Assembly: GCA_029933635.1 (NCBI GenBank)
Contig: JAOZNS010000013.1
Coordinates: forward strand, 297 to 23,706
Direction of reading: 5' to 3'
Length of the DNA: 23,410 nucleotides
DNA from: Candidatus Zixiibacteriota bacterium
GTDB taxonomy: Bacteria; Zixibacteria; MSB-5A5; SM1-73
The notes under the pieces are model-generated. The model was not told the DNA's origin. It made no database searches and saw only the letters and a program-made list of their open reading frames with translations. Positions 1-7,475 of this stretch are shown here, in pieces. The translations under genes and the position numbers were made by a program. How positions within the stretch are numbered: the stretch's first letter is position 1; the number at the start of each line of letters is the position of its first letter.

Positions 1-2154
1 ACCGCACTCCATTCCGCTGGCGACCTCTTTGACGTCATCTTTGAATCTTTTCAACGAGGAAATTATTCCTTCGTAAACAACCTCCCCTTCCCGAACCACG
101 CGCACCTTCTCACCCTTTCTGATAACCCCATCCCGGACGAACGTGCCTGCCACCTGCCCCACGTTAGATACCTTAAAGATATTCTTAACCTCGGCAACTC
201 CGGAAATGATCTCTGTTATTTCTGGTTCTAAAAGTCCTTCCAAAGCCTTCCGAATGTCAGATTCAATTTCATAGATCACCTCGTAGATCCTTATGTCCAC
301 CCCCTCTTTCAGGGCCAGCTCCCTAGCTCTTAAGTCTGGTCGAACGTGAAATCCAATGATAACAGCATTGGAGGCGGCGGCTAAAAGCACGTCGCTTTCA
401 TTGATCGCCCCTATCCCTCGATGCAATATCTTCACCCTCGCCTGACTGGTTGAGATCCTCTCCAAGGTATCGGAGAGGGCTTCCACCGATCCACCCACAT
501 CTCCTTTTAAGATCAGATTAAGCTCCTTGATTTTACCTTCTTCAATCTGTTCATACACCTCCGCCAAAGAAGCTCTGGCTACTCGTCTCAACTCCTGTTC
601 CCTTTTCAGTCTCAGCCGTTTTGCCGAGATCTGTCGGGCTTCCGTTTCATCCTTAGTTACCATAAAGTTGTCGCCAGCCTGGGGAACTCCTGCGGCTCCC
701 AAAACCTGAACCGGGGTGGAGGGACCTGCCTCTCTCACCGGGTTTCCTCTTTCGTTAAACATGGCTCTCACCTTACCATGATAAGGTCCAGCGACAAAAG
801 GATCTCCAACCCTGAGCGTTCCTTTCTGGATCAAAACGGTGGCTATCGACCCTCTTCCCTTGCTGAGTTCAGATTCGATGACAACGCCAGAGGCAGGACG
901 ATTGGGATTAGCTTTCAGCTCCACCATCTCAGCCTGAAGCAGAATCATCTCCAAGAGTTTGTCCACTCCCATACCAGTTTTGGCTGAGATCTCAACCACT
1001 ATGGTCGAACCTCCCCACTCCTCTGGCACCAGATTGAGCTCAGCCAACTTTTGTTTGATCGGTTCGCTTTTGGCTTGGGGAAGATCCATCTTGTTGATGG
1101 CTACAATTATGGGAACCCCTGCCGCACGGGCGTGATCTATAGCCTCGATGGTCTGAGGCATCACATTATCATTTGCCGCTACCACCAACACCACGATGTC
1201 AGTGACCTGCACGCCCCTAGCTCGCATGGCGGTAAAGGCTTCATGCCCCGGGGTATCCAAGAAAGTTATCCTTCCCCCTGGCACCTCCACCTCATAAGCT
1301 CCTATATGCTGGGTAATCCCACCTTTTTCTCCTGCTATGATATTGCTTTTTCGAATATAGTCCAAAAGCGATGTCTTTCCATGGTCCACATGTCCCATGA
1401 TGGTGATAATGGGAGCTCGAGGCTTCAAGTCCTCCTCTTTCTCCTCCTCCTCTTCCTCCTCCAACCCGATTTCCTTCACTTGTTCCACATTGAATCCGAA
1501 TTCTAAGGCAACCGTCTCAATGGTATCCATATCCAATCTTTGATTGATGGTAGCCACAACCCCCAACTCCAGACATTTTGAGATCACCTCCGTCGGCTTA
1601 ACTCCCATCAAATTAGCCAGCTCCGCCACCGAGATATATTCACTAACTCGGATGAGGTTGGCAGGCTCAGTTTCCTTTTCCGGTCGCCCTGCGGTCAACC
1701 TTCTTTTATACCTTTTCACCTTTCGAGCAGTATCCATAGAAGCTAAGGTCTTCTTAACGCTTTGCTCAATCTCAGACTTATCTATCTTTTTTTCAAATTT
1801 CTGTTTTAAAAAGCCGGTTTTTCTTTTTTTAGCCTCAAGTCTTTTTTTCTCCAGCCTTCTGAAATGCTCCTTGCGTCGGGCTCTAATCTCTCGCGCTTTA
1901 CTGATCGGCTGAAATGTGAGGTCCTGTCCTTCCTTTTCCTCTCGTTCCTTCAGTTTCTTCTTTTTTTGAGCGTATTCCTTTTTTACCGCCTCTCTTTCCT
2001 TGCGAAATTTCTCCTCGATGGAGGAAGCCATCTTCTCATCCACCGCACTCATATGGCTTTTTACCTCAAACCCAAGTCCCCTAATGATGGAAAGCATCGC
2101 CTCACTGGAAATCTTGTAATCTCTGGCTAACTGATATACTCTCTTCTTGGTCAA
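1..2154 (-). CDS. infB: Translation initiation factor IF-2 (3' end cut by window edge)
   Basis: IF-2 is the GTPase that brings initiator fMet-tRNA to the 30S subunit and promotes subunit joining. The window holds the first 718 codons; the last tens of residues of domain IV lie beyond the left edge. An IF2_N helix-turn domain starts at residue 2 (TKKRVYQLARDYKISS), followed by a long Lys/Glu-rich linker, a second IF2_N-like segment near residues 165-215, an acidic stretch, and the G domain with the P-loop GHVDHGKT at residues 254-261, then DTPGHEAF and NKMD. The EF-Tu-like and IF2 domains follow. The start is a TTG at 2154: GAGG sits 8 bases upstream, the protein then begins exactly like other IF-2 proteins, and an in-frame TAA lies upstream with no ATG between. 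It is the last gene of rimP-nusA-infB, 98 bases after nusA. The YlxR and L7Ae-like genes often found between nusA and infB are absent. Confidence 0.97.
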   Translation of the reverse strand, partial: MTKKRVYQLARDYKISSEAMLSIIRGLGFEVKSHMSAVDEKMASSIEEKFRKEREAVKKEYAQKKKKLKEREEKEGQDLTFQPISKAREIRARRKEHFRRLEKKRLEAKKRKTGFLKQKFEKKIDKSEIEQSVKKTLASMDTARKVKRYKRRLTAGRPEKETEPANLIRVSEYISVAELANLMGVKPTEVISKCLELGVVATINQRLDMDTIETVALEFGFNVEQVKEIGLEEEEEEEKEEDLKPRAPIITIMGHVDHGKTSLLDYIRKSNIIAGEKGGITQHIGAYEVEVPGGRITFLDTPGHEAFTAMRARGVQVTDIVVLVVAANDNVMPQTIEAIDHARAAGVPIIVAINKMDLPQAKSEPIKQKLAELNLVPEEWGGSTIVVEISAKTGMGVDKLLEMILLQAEMVELKANPNRPASGVVIESELSKGRGSIATVLIQKGTLRVGDPFVAGPYHGKVRAMFNERGNPVREAGPSTPVQVLGAAGVPQAGDNFMVTKDETEARQISAKRLRLKREQELRRVARASLAEVYEQIEEGKIKELNLILKGDVGGSVEALSDTLERISTSQARVKILHRGIGAINESDVLLAAASNAVIIGFHVRPDLRARELALKEGVDIRIYEVIYEIESDIRKALEGLLEPEITEIISGVAEVKNIFKVSNVGQVAGTFVRDGVIRKGEKVRVVREGEVVYEGIISSLKRFKDDVKEVASGMECG

Positions 2155-2252
2155 AGCAAATACCTCAAGATTAGATGGATGTCTTTTAGGATATTTTCCA
2201 ATCGTTTATACCTGCTCAGATTTTACGACAATTCTTTTGAAAACTTTCAATG

Positions 2253-3512
2253 CTATTCCTCAGCCTTCGAAACGCTTAAATAATCCTTTGCCTTCTCGAT
2301 TAAGGAGGCCGCCCTCTTTCCCCCCACTCCTTCAATCTTGGTAAGATCTTCTATCGAACATTTGGCTAAATCTTGAATGGTTTCGATTCCGTTTGCGGTT
2401 AATCTCTCTTTCAGCTTTTTACCCACCCCTGACAATTCGCTCACGTAGACTTTCAACTGTTCCTCTAACCTTTTTTGTTCTCTGTATTCGGTTTCACTTA
2501 AGATGTTTATTTTCCATCCGGTGAGTTTTGCGGCCAATCTGGCATTCTGACCAGCCTTGCCAATTGCCAAAGAAAGCCTGTCGTCCTCTACCACGATGGT
2601 CATGCTATTGTCATCGTGATAGGTGTCGATCTGCACCACTTTGGCGGGTGCCAAGGCACGGGTAGCAAAGGTTTCCGGATTTGAACTGTAAGGCACTATA
2701 TCGATGCGTTCGCCGGAGAGCTCTCTGACTATGCTTTGAACCCTAGTTCCCTTCACCCCCACGCAGGCGCCCACCGGATCCACCCGATCATCGATGGAAC
2801 TCACAGCAATTTTGCATCTCTCACCCGGTTCTCGAGCCACAGCTTTAATTTCGATTATCTTTTCGTAAATCTCCGGAACCTCCAGTTCAAAGAGCCTTTT
2901 GACAAAATTGGGATGCGCCCGGGAAAGAATGATCTGCGGTCCTTTGGCGGTCTTCTGCGCATCCAAGATCAATGCTCGGATTCTATCCCCCTGCCGGTAT
3001 CTCTCTTTGGGTATCTGTTCCTTGGGAGGGATAATAGCCTCTGCCCTTCCCAAATTGACGATCAGATGTCCTCTCTCAATCTGCTGAACTGCTCCAGTGA
3101 CTACGGTTTCAATTTTATCCTTATATTCCTCAAAGATTTTCTCCCTTTCTGCCTCTCGCACCTTCTGAATCAGGCTCTGTTTGGCTATGCTGATGGCATT
3201 CCTACCAAACTCATTGAAACCCACCAACACCTCCACCTCATCTCCCACCTGCACCTTCGGTTCTATTTCTCGAGCCTCGCTTAGCTGGATTTCCGTATTG
3301 GGGTTGGTCACCTCCTCCACCACTTTTTTAACGGCGACGATCTTGATCTCTCCAGAGTTTGGATCCACATTGATCCTGATATTCTCCGTGTCGCCGAATT
3401 TCTTTTTGGCCGCTGACATCAAACTCGCTTCCAGAGTCTTAATCACAAAGTCTATATCTATGTTCTTATTCTTGGTAATCTGGCTCAACGCCTCTAAAAT
3501 CTCATAGTTCAT
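2253..3512 (-). CDS. nusA: Transcription termination/antitermination factor NusA
   Basis: NusA binds RNA polymerase and nascent RNA and modulates pausing, termination and antitermination. The 419-residue product shows the family order: N-terminal RNAP-binding domain (about 1-125, beginning MNYEILEALSQI), an S1 domain (about 133-200, with TGAVQQIERGHLIVNLGRAEA), KH1 and KH2 (about 220-345, with VKGTRVQSIVRELSGERID and IGKAGQNARLAAKLTGW), and a C-terminal helix-hairpin-helix region (about 355-415, with LTKIEGVGGKRAASLI). The length is intermediate: it has one C-terminal HhH unit, not the paired acidic repeats of the E. coli protein. The ATG at 3512 has GAGGG seven bases upstream. It lies 14 bases after rimP and 98 bases before infB, so the three are probably one transcript. 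Confidence 0.97.
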   Translation of the reverse strand: MNYEILEALSQITKNKNIDIDFVIKTLEASLMSAAKKKFGDTENIRINVDPNSGEIKIVAVKKVVEEVTNPNTEIQLSEAREIEPKVQVGDEVEVLVGFNEFGRNAISIAKQSLIQKVREAEREKIFEEYKDKIETVVTGAVQQIERGHLIVNLGRAEAIIPPKEQIPKERYRQGDRIRALILDAQKTAKGPQIILSRAHPNFVKRLFELEVPEIYEKIIEIKAVAREPGERCKIAVSSIDDRVDPVGACVGVKGTRVQSIVRELSGERIDIVPYSSNPETFATRALAPAKVVQIDTYHDDNSMTIVVEDDRLSLAIGKAGQNARLAAKLTGWKINILSETEYREQKRLEEQLKVYVSELSGVGKKLKERLTANGIETIQDLAKCSIEDLTKIEGVGGKRAASLIEKAKDYLSVSKAEE

Positions 3513-3526
3513 CGATAAACCCTCTT

Positions 3527-4000
3527 CTAATACATGATTTTGGCTTTGGTTACAACCCTCAGGGGAACGTTCTTTGCCTTTTCCTCATCTTTACAACCTC
3601 CTGAGGATTCCACCAAAAGGAGCAGATTTTCTCCTTCCAAGCCCTTGATCTTCCCCCGAAGTTCCTTCTTGCCGTCAACTTCCTCTTTCAAAAAAATCTT
3701 AACCCTCTCCCCTATCTTTCTTTTGAAATCGGCTGGGGTGGTCAGGGGTCTATCTAGTCCTGGAGAGGAGACCTCCAGCACATATCGATGAGGAATCAAA
3801 TTTTCTATTTCCAGGAGATCCCCTATTCTTTTGCTCAAATCTGCACACTCTCTCACCGTTACTCCTCCAACCTTGTCCACGTATATCCTTAAAACTGATG
3901 CCGAACCCGCCTCAAAAAATTCCAGCTCCACCATCTCAACTCCCTCTTCCTCAATCAGAGGCTCTATCTTTTCTCTTAATATGTCTTCCATTAAGCCCAT
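3527..4000 (-). CDS. rimP: Ribosome maturation factor RimP
   Basis: RimP assists maturation of the 30S subunit. The 157-residue product has the two-domain RimP form: an N-terminal alpha/beta domain with the GVEMVELEF strand and DLSKRIGDLLE helix, the signature VSSPGLDRPL near residues 78-87, and a C-terminal SH3-like barrel (ELRGKIKGLEGENLLLLVE). Two in-frame ATGs lie at the start, at 4000 and three codons later at 3991. Neither has a convincing Shine-Dalgarno site, and an in-frame TAG upstream rules out an earlier start. I use the first ATG. A TATAAT hexamer ends only six bases upstream, so the message may be leaderless or nearly so. It is the first gene of rimP-nusA-infB. Confidence 0.95.
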   Translation of the reverse strand: MGLMEDILREKIEPLIEEEGVEMVELEFFEAGSASVLRIYVDKVGGVTVRECADLSKRIGDLLEIENLIPHRYVLEVSSPGLDRPLTTPADFKRKIGERVKIFLKEEVDGKKELRGKIKGLEGENLLLLVESSGGCKDEEKAKNVPLRVVTKAKIMY

Positions 4001-4006
4001 AATTAA

Positions 4007-4012
4007 ATTATA
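4007..4012 (-). promoter_or_regulatory. Candidate -10 box of the rimP-nusA-infB operon
   Basis: The minus strand reads a perfect TATAAT here, with its last base six bases before the rimP ATG. A start site 6-7 bases downstream would fall on or next to that ATG. No good -35 box is seen at the right spacing; the region where it should lie is occupied by the hairpin at 4030-4052. Confidence 0.45.
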
Positions 4013-4027
4013 CGTGAGTAACTATGT

Positions 4028-4052
4028 AAAAGAGTGGGTCTTACCCACTCTT
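4028..4052 (-). terminator. Hairpin terminator downstream of proS
   Basis: A perfect 10-bp inverted repeat (AAGAGTGGGT / ACCCACTCTT) encloses a 3-base loop at 4030-4052. On the minus strand the stem is followed by a short T run (four T counting the stem end). It lies between the end of proS and the rimP -10 box, so it would stop proS read-through before the rimP operon. The plus-strand side also ends in AATTTTG, so it could act in both directions. It overlaps the expected -35 position for rimP, so a regulatory role is possible. Confidence 0.6.
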
Positions 4053-4163
4053 AATTTTGTAATATAACGCTTTCTTCGAGAAAAGCAATACCAAAATAAG
4101 ATTTTTATTTTCACTTCATACGTCTATCTATTTTAATACTCCACCCATCATTTTTAGCACGGC

Positions 4164-4205
4164 TTAAAGGTGGGTAAGAAGTTTCTGGCATTTTTCAACC
4201 GCGTC
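4164..4205 (-). pseudogene. Duplicated 3'-end fragment of proS
   Basis: Minus-strand 4205-4171 matches 4284-4250, the last codons of proS, at 30 of 35 bases, and the match continues through a stop codon (TAA here, TGA in proS). Read in frame, the copy gives DAVEKCQKLLTHL-stop against EVVEKCKKLLTKL-stop. The two stops are 79 bases apart, so the copy is out of frame with proS. No complete gene or start accompanies it. It is a relic of a tandem duplication, the tail of a divergent proS allele, or an assembly join of two strain variants. Confidence 0.6.
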
Positions 4206-4242
4206 CTCGGGGTCGAGGAGCGATGGGGTTTTCTCGCTTGGT

Positions 4243-5961
4243 TCAAAGCTTGGTAAGAAGTTTTTTGCATTTTTCAACCACTTCATTTTGGGGAATCGAC
4301 AGCACCTCTTTGGTCTTTCTTATGCATATCTCCACCTTGTTTTCCTTCAAGCTTTTTGCTCCAACGTTTATCCTCAAGGGCAGTCCTATCAGATCAGCAT
4401 CGTTGAACTTCACTCCAGCCCTTTCATCCCTATCATCGATTAACGTTTCGATGTGGTTTTCTTTTAACATCTGGTATATCTCAAAAGCCACCTTTGATTG
4501 TCTTTCTTCGCCTACATTTAAGGGCACAACCTCCACCGAAAGTGGGGCGATGGAGGCGGGCCAGATTATGCCCTTCTCATCGTGAAACTTTTCCACCACC
4601 GCTTGGGCAGTGCGGGTGATTCCTATCCCATAGGACCCCATGATGAATGGCTTTTCCTCTCCATCAGAATCTAAAAAGGTAGCACCTAAAGCCTGACTGT
4701 ATTTTGTCCCCAGCATGAAGGTGTTTCCCACTTCGATGCCGCGTGAGGTGGAGAGTTTACCTTTCTTACATTGAGGACACAACTCCCCTTCCTGAGCACA
4801 TCTTATTTGGGCCACCTGATCTACTTTGAAATCTCGTTCTGGGTTTACATTCACAAAATGGAAATCGTTCTCATTGGCGCCGGTGACAAAATTTTTAAGA
4901 TGTGCAACCTCCTCATCTGCTATTATCGTCACCCTTTTTAAATTTAAGGGACCAGCAAAGCCGACTTTAGCTCCGGTGATCCTTTCGACCGTTTCGGCAT
5001 CTGCCATCTCCAAGTGGATGCATCCCAGAGTGTTTTTCAACTTCACCTCATTGATCTGTCTATCTCCCCTTATAATAGCTGCTACTATTTTCCCATCCGC
5101 CTTATATAGTAGGGTCTTGGCTAATTTTCTTGCCGGCACCTTTAAAAATGCAGTCACCTCCTCAACAGTTTTGACCTCCGGTGTGCTCACCTTCTGCAGG
5201 GGTTTCTCTGAATCCTCCTCTTGGGGTGGGTCGATCTCCACCGAGCTGGCTTTATCCATATTTGCGGCATAATCACATCTGTCGCAAAAGAAGATTATGT
5301 TCTCCCCTCCTTCCGTATCCACTATCACCATAAATTCATGGGCCGCCTTCCCGCCCATGGCTCCGGTGTCAGACTCAACCATCTTGGTCTCCAGCCCGCA
5401 TCGTTTGAAGATTTTGAAATACGCATCCAGCATCTTCTGGTAGCTTTCCTTGAAGCTTGACTCATCCTTATCAAAGGAGTAGGCATCCTTCATTATAAAC
5501 TCCCTTCCCCTCATCAATCCAAATCTGGGTCTGATCTCATCTCTGAACTTGTTCTGAATCTGATAGAGGTTCAAGGGGAGCTGGCGGTAAGATTTGACCT
5601 CACCTTTTATCAGGTAAGTCACAACCTCCTCATGTGTTCCGCCCAAAACTAAATCTCGATCATGCCGATCCTTGGCTCTCATCAGCTCCTTGCCTATGGA
5701 ACTCCATCTCCCACTCTGTTGCCAGAGCTCTGCCGGATGAAGCACAGGCATCAAGATCTCCTGAGCACCGGCGGCATTCATCTCCTCACGCACGATCTCT
5801 GTAATCTTCAACAATACCCTCTGCATCAAGGGCAGATAATTATATACTCCAGCAGCTAACTTTCTGATGTATCCAGCTCGCACCAACAACTTATGGCTGA
5901 CTATCTCCGCCTCTGCGGGATCGTCCCTCAAGGTTGGTATATAAGTCTGAGTCCATCTCAT
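4243..5961 (-). CDS. proS: Prolyl-tRNA synthetase, bacterial type with editing domain
   Basis: Charges tRNA-Pro with proline. The 572-residue product is the bacterial class II form. Class II motif 1 includes GAQEILMPVLHPAELWQQSG (about 45-65), motif 2 FRDEIRPRFGLMRGREF (about 138-155), and motif 3 GSYGIGITR (about 441-449). A YbaK-like editing insertion occupies about 225-405 between motifs 2 and 3; such insertions clear Ala-tRNA-Pro in this family. The C-terminal anticodon-binding domain carries VEVVPLNV and DDRDERAGVKFNDADLIGLP. The ATG at 5961 has GAGGA five to six bases upstream and starts with the family's MRWTQTYIPTLRDDP. Its last 13 codons recur out of frame about 80 bases downstream (4164-4205). 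Confidence 0.98.
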   Translation of the reverse strand: MRWTQTYIPTLRDDPAEAEIVSHKLLVRAGYIRKLAAGVYNYLPLMQRVLLKITEIVREEMNAAGAQEILMPVLHPAELWQQSGRWSSIGKELMRAKDRHDRDLVLGGTHEEVVTYLIKGEVKSYRQLPLNLYQIQNKFRDEIRPRFGLMRGREFIMKDAYSFDKDESSFKESYQKMLDAYFKIFKRCGLETKMVESDTGAMGGKAAHEFMVIVDTEGGENIIFFCDRCDYAANMDKASSVEIDPPQEEDSEKPLQKVSTPEVKTVEEVTAFLKVPARKLAKTLLYKADGKIVAAIIRGDRQINEVKLKNTLGCIHLEMADAETVERITGAKVGFAGPLNLKRVTIIADEEVAHLKNFVTGANENDFHFVNVNPERDFKVDQVAQIRCAQEGELCPQCKKGKLSTSRGIEVGNTFMLGTKYSQALGATFLDSDGEEKPFIMGSYGIGITRTAQAVVEKFHDEKGIIWPASIAPLSVEVVPLNVGEERQSKVAFEIYQMLKENHIETLIDDRDERAGVKFNDADLIGLPLRINVGAKSLKENKVEICIRKTKEVLSIPQNEVVEKCKKLLTKL

Positions 5962-6059
5962 GATTTCCTCATATCTTTAAGACCAGCTTTCTTAACAGTT
6001 TCGTAAAGCCGAAGTTTATTTAATTCAGTGTTCAATGGATGCCGATTTTTCCCCAAAGC

Positions 6060-6086
6060 ATTATAAAAACAAACCATTGACATCAA
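6060..6086 (-). promoter_or_regulatory. Possible proS promoter
   Basis: The minus strand reads TTGATG (6081-6086), a 15-base spacer, and a perfect TATAAT (6060-6065), about 100 bases before proS. The spacer is short and the -35 box imperfect, so this is tentative. It lies just past the 3' end of the tRNA gene. Confidence 0.3.
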
Positions 6087-6096
6087 ACGTCTTAAA

Positions 6097-6169
6097 TACC
6101 CCTGACCCGACTCGAACGGGTGCACGCGGCTCCGGAGGCCGCTGCTCTATCCAACTGAGCTACAGGGGC
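6097..6169 (-). tRNA. tRNA-Arg, anticodon CCG
   Basis: The minus strand folds as a full cloverleaf of 73 bases. The acceptor starts GCCCCTG, the D arm is GCTC...GAGC, the anticodon stem is GCGGC/GCCGC around the loop CTCCGGA (anticodon CCG, reading CGG Arg codons), and the T arm is ACCCG-TTCGAGT-CGGGT. The 3' strand CAGGGGT leaves position 1-72 as a G-U pair with A as the discriminator base. CCA is not encoded (TAT follows). It sits between the phosphodiesterase gene and proS on the same strand. Confidence 0.95.
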
Positions 6170-6200
6170 AGGATAAGCAAATAATGGTTATGGTGAAAAT

Positions 6201-6688
6201 CTAATTCAGCTTAAAAATTTCAGCCCAGATACCATCTCCATCAATGGTTAGCACTCCATAGGTGGCGTCAAAAGGGGGTTTTACGTTTCCGGAAAGGCTT
6301 CCTGGATTAAAAAGCAGGGTGTGGTCGACCCTTCTGTTGCAGGGAATGTGGGAATGCCCGAAGATTATAACATCGCACCTTTCTTCGAACCTTCGGAACA
6401 CCCTTTCCTTCAATTTAAAAGGGGCGCCAGATCCATGATATAAGCCGATTTTTTTCCCTGGATTTCCACCACCTTTATTTTCGGAAGATGCTTTTTTATC
6501 CTTGCCTCATCCATGTTCCCCCAAACAGCATGTAGCGTTGCCAGGTTTTCAAACTTTTGAAAGGTCTCCCATCCAACAAAATCGCCTACATGAAAGATTA
6601 TGTCCTCTGGTTTGATCTGGTTTATAAGCTTCTGAGGAAGCTTTGCCATTCTTTCGGGAACATGGGTATCCGATAACACAAAGATCAT
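6201..6688 (-). CDS. YfcE/MJ0936-type metallophosphoesterase, interrupted by a -1 frameshift
   Basis: Calcineurin-like phosphodiesterase of the small YfcE/MJ0936 family. The frame from 6688 begins MIFVLSDTHVPE and carries the metal-ligand motifs DTH (D7, H9), GDFVG (D36) and GNMDE (N58). It then shifts at a run of seven A and stops at 6410. The -1 frame resumes with IGLYHGSGAPFKLKE and continues to 6201 with the ligand motif GHSHIP and NPGS. Joined at the A run, the protein has 162 residues, the usual family size, with all metal-binding motifs present. Neither half alone carries a full metal site. The shift sits exactly on A AAA AAA in the zero frame, so slippage, a sequencing or assembly error in the homopolymer, or real decay are all possible. 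It starts 21 bases after the COX24-like gene. Confidence 0.85.
6449..6455 (-). other. A7 heptamer at the phosphodiesterase frameshift
   Basis: The minus strand reads CAG GGA AAA AAA TCG in the upstream frame, so the seven A form an A AAA AAA slippery heptamer. A -1 slip (or an eighth A in the transcript or genome) gives GGA AAA AAA ATC GGC and restores the phosphodiesterase frame exactly. I see no strong stem-loop immediately downstream, which weakens the case for stimulated ribosomal frameshifting. Confidence 0.6.
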
Positions 6689-6709
6689 TTGTTCGGAACG
6701 CTTGACCGC

Positions 6710-6805
6710 TTATCGAAGTTTCTTTTTGTGGCGATTGGCCCGAAGCCTTTTTTTTCTCTTATGTGTTTTTATCTTATGTCTTTTTCTCTTCCTTCCACAG
6801 GGCAT
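6710..6805 (-). CDS. COX24/AURKAIP1-domain small basic protein (31 residues)
   Basis: A 31-codon frame starts at ATG 6805 (MPCGRKRKRHK...), passes through THKRKKRLRANRH and ends KKKLR-TAA. About two thirds of its residues are Lys, Arg or His. The MPCG(R/K)KRKRHK start and THKRKKRLR(x)NRHKKK tail match, from memory, the short bacterial proteins annotated as AURKAIP1/COX24 domain-containing; the mitochondrial relative is the small-subunit protein mS38. A ribosome-associated role is inferred from that relationship and the composition. It sits 42 bases after hup and 21 bases before the phosphodiesterase, within the same presumed transcript. No clear Shine-Dalgarno site precedes it. It is shorter than usual gene-finding cutoffs and easily missed. 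Confidence 0.8.
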   Translation of the reverse strand: MPCGRKRKRHKIKTHKRKKRLRANRHKKKLR

Positions 6806-6847
6806 AGCAAAACCATTTTTACAGTTTGACTGGACATCAAAAGTTAC

Positions 6848-7135
6848 TCACCTTAAAGGGAGCTTGGTGATTAAAGCCTTGAACTCGTTGGAGGGTTTGA
6901 ACACCGGAACCATTCTGTCGGGCACGGGCACCTCTTCACCTGTTCTGGGATTCCGTGCCTTTCTTGCTTTTCGCTGTTTGATCTTGAAAGTTCCAAATCC
7001 TCTGATTTCAATATTGTTGCCGTCCTCCATGGCTTGCTTAATCGCCTCTAAAAACTTGTCTACCACCATCGCCACATCGGTTCGGGTAAGGCCGGATTTT
7101 TCGACCACCGCCTCAACCAAATCCGCTTTGGTCAT
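6848..7135 (-). CDS. hup: DNA-binding protein HU
   Basis: Histone-like nucleoid protein of the HU/IHF family that bends DNA as a dimer. The 95-residue product begins MTKADLVEAVVEKSGLT, has GNNIEIRGFGTFKIKQR leading into the beta arm, and carries the intercalating-proline arm motif RNPRTGEEV followed by VPVFKPSNEFKALI. Whether it is HU or IHF cannot be settled from one subunit, but a lone copy of this form is usually HU. The ATG at 7135 has a strong GGAGGTG just upstream. It follows the FmdB-type gene by 75 bases; a TATAAT at 7196-7201 may give it extra transcription. Confidence 0.95.
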   Translation of the reverse strand: MTKADLVEAVVEKSGLTRTDVAMVVDKFLEAIKQAMEDGNNIEIRGFGTFKIKQRKARKARNPRTGEEVPVPDRMVPVFKPSNEFKALITKLPLR

Positions 7136-7195
7136 TTAACACCTCCTGGATTGGATTTTAGGGACTGAAGCTTTTTATAAGCCATCTTCATTCAA

Positions 7196-7201
7196 ATTAT
7201 A
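7196..7201 (-). promoter_or_regulatory. Possible internal -10 box for hup
   Basis: A perfect TATAAT on the minus strand lies just past the fmdB stop, about 60 bases before the hup start. No recognisable -35 box is found at 16-18 bases, so this is only a hint of a separate hup promoter. Confidence 0.25.
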
Positions 7202-7210
7202 GCTGGATGT

Positions 7211-7435
7211 TTATTCACAACTACTGCAGTTTTTCATTTGGCAGGTAGAACAACTTTTTCCTCTGGATGAGGAGGAGACAAATTTTTCTTCGGAAGAGAA
7301 GCCAAACATAGAGAAAAGTTTTTCCACCTCCTCAGACCCACATTCTGGACAGAAGGGCTTCAAATCCTCCCTATTTCTGTGAAGAAGTTCAAACTTAAGT
7401 TTGCAACGCTGGCACAAGTATTCGTAAATAGGCAT
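7211..7435 (-). CDS. FmdB-family zinc ribbon protein
   Basis: Small zinc-ribbon protein of 74 residues, beginning MPIYEYLCQRCKLKFELLH as FmdB-family regulatory proteins do. Two CxxC knuckles are present: CQRC at 8-11 and CPEC near 29-32, followed by VEKLFSMFGF, typical of the family. A Ser-rich linker leads to an extra Cys-rich tail (CSTCQMKNCSSC), common in the family. The function is poorly known; a regulatory or metal-binding role is only suggested by the family name. It lies between sppA (40 bases upstream) and hup. No strong Shine-Dalgarno site is seen. Confidence 0.88.
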   Translation of the reverse strand: MPIYEYLCQRCKLKFELLHRNREDLKPFCPECGSEEVEKLFSMFGFSSEEKFVSSSSRGKSCSTCQMKNCSSCE

Positions 7436-7475
7436 TTTACTTAGCAGGTCAACCCATAGAAAACTTAACAGACCA

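Noticed and set aside
1051..1506. Long plus-strand open frames, for example 151 codons within infB
   Set aside because: They lie antisense to well-supported conserved genes and show no domain or ribosome site; they are shadow frames.
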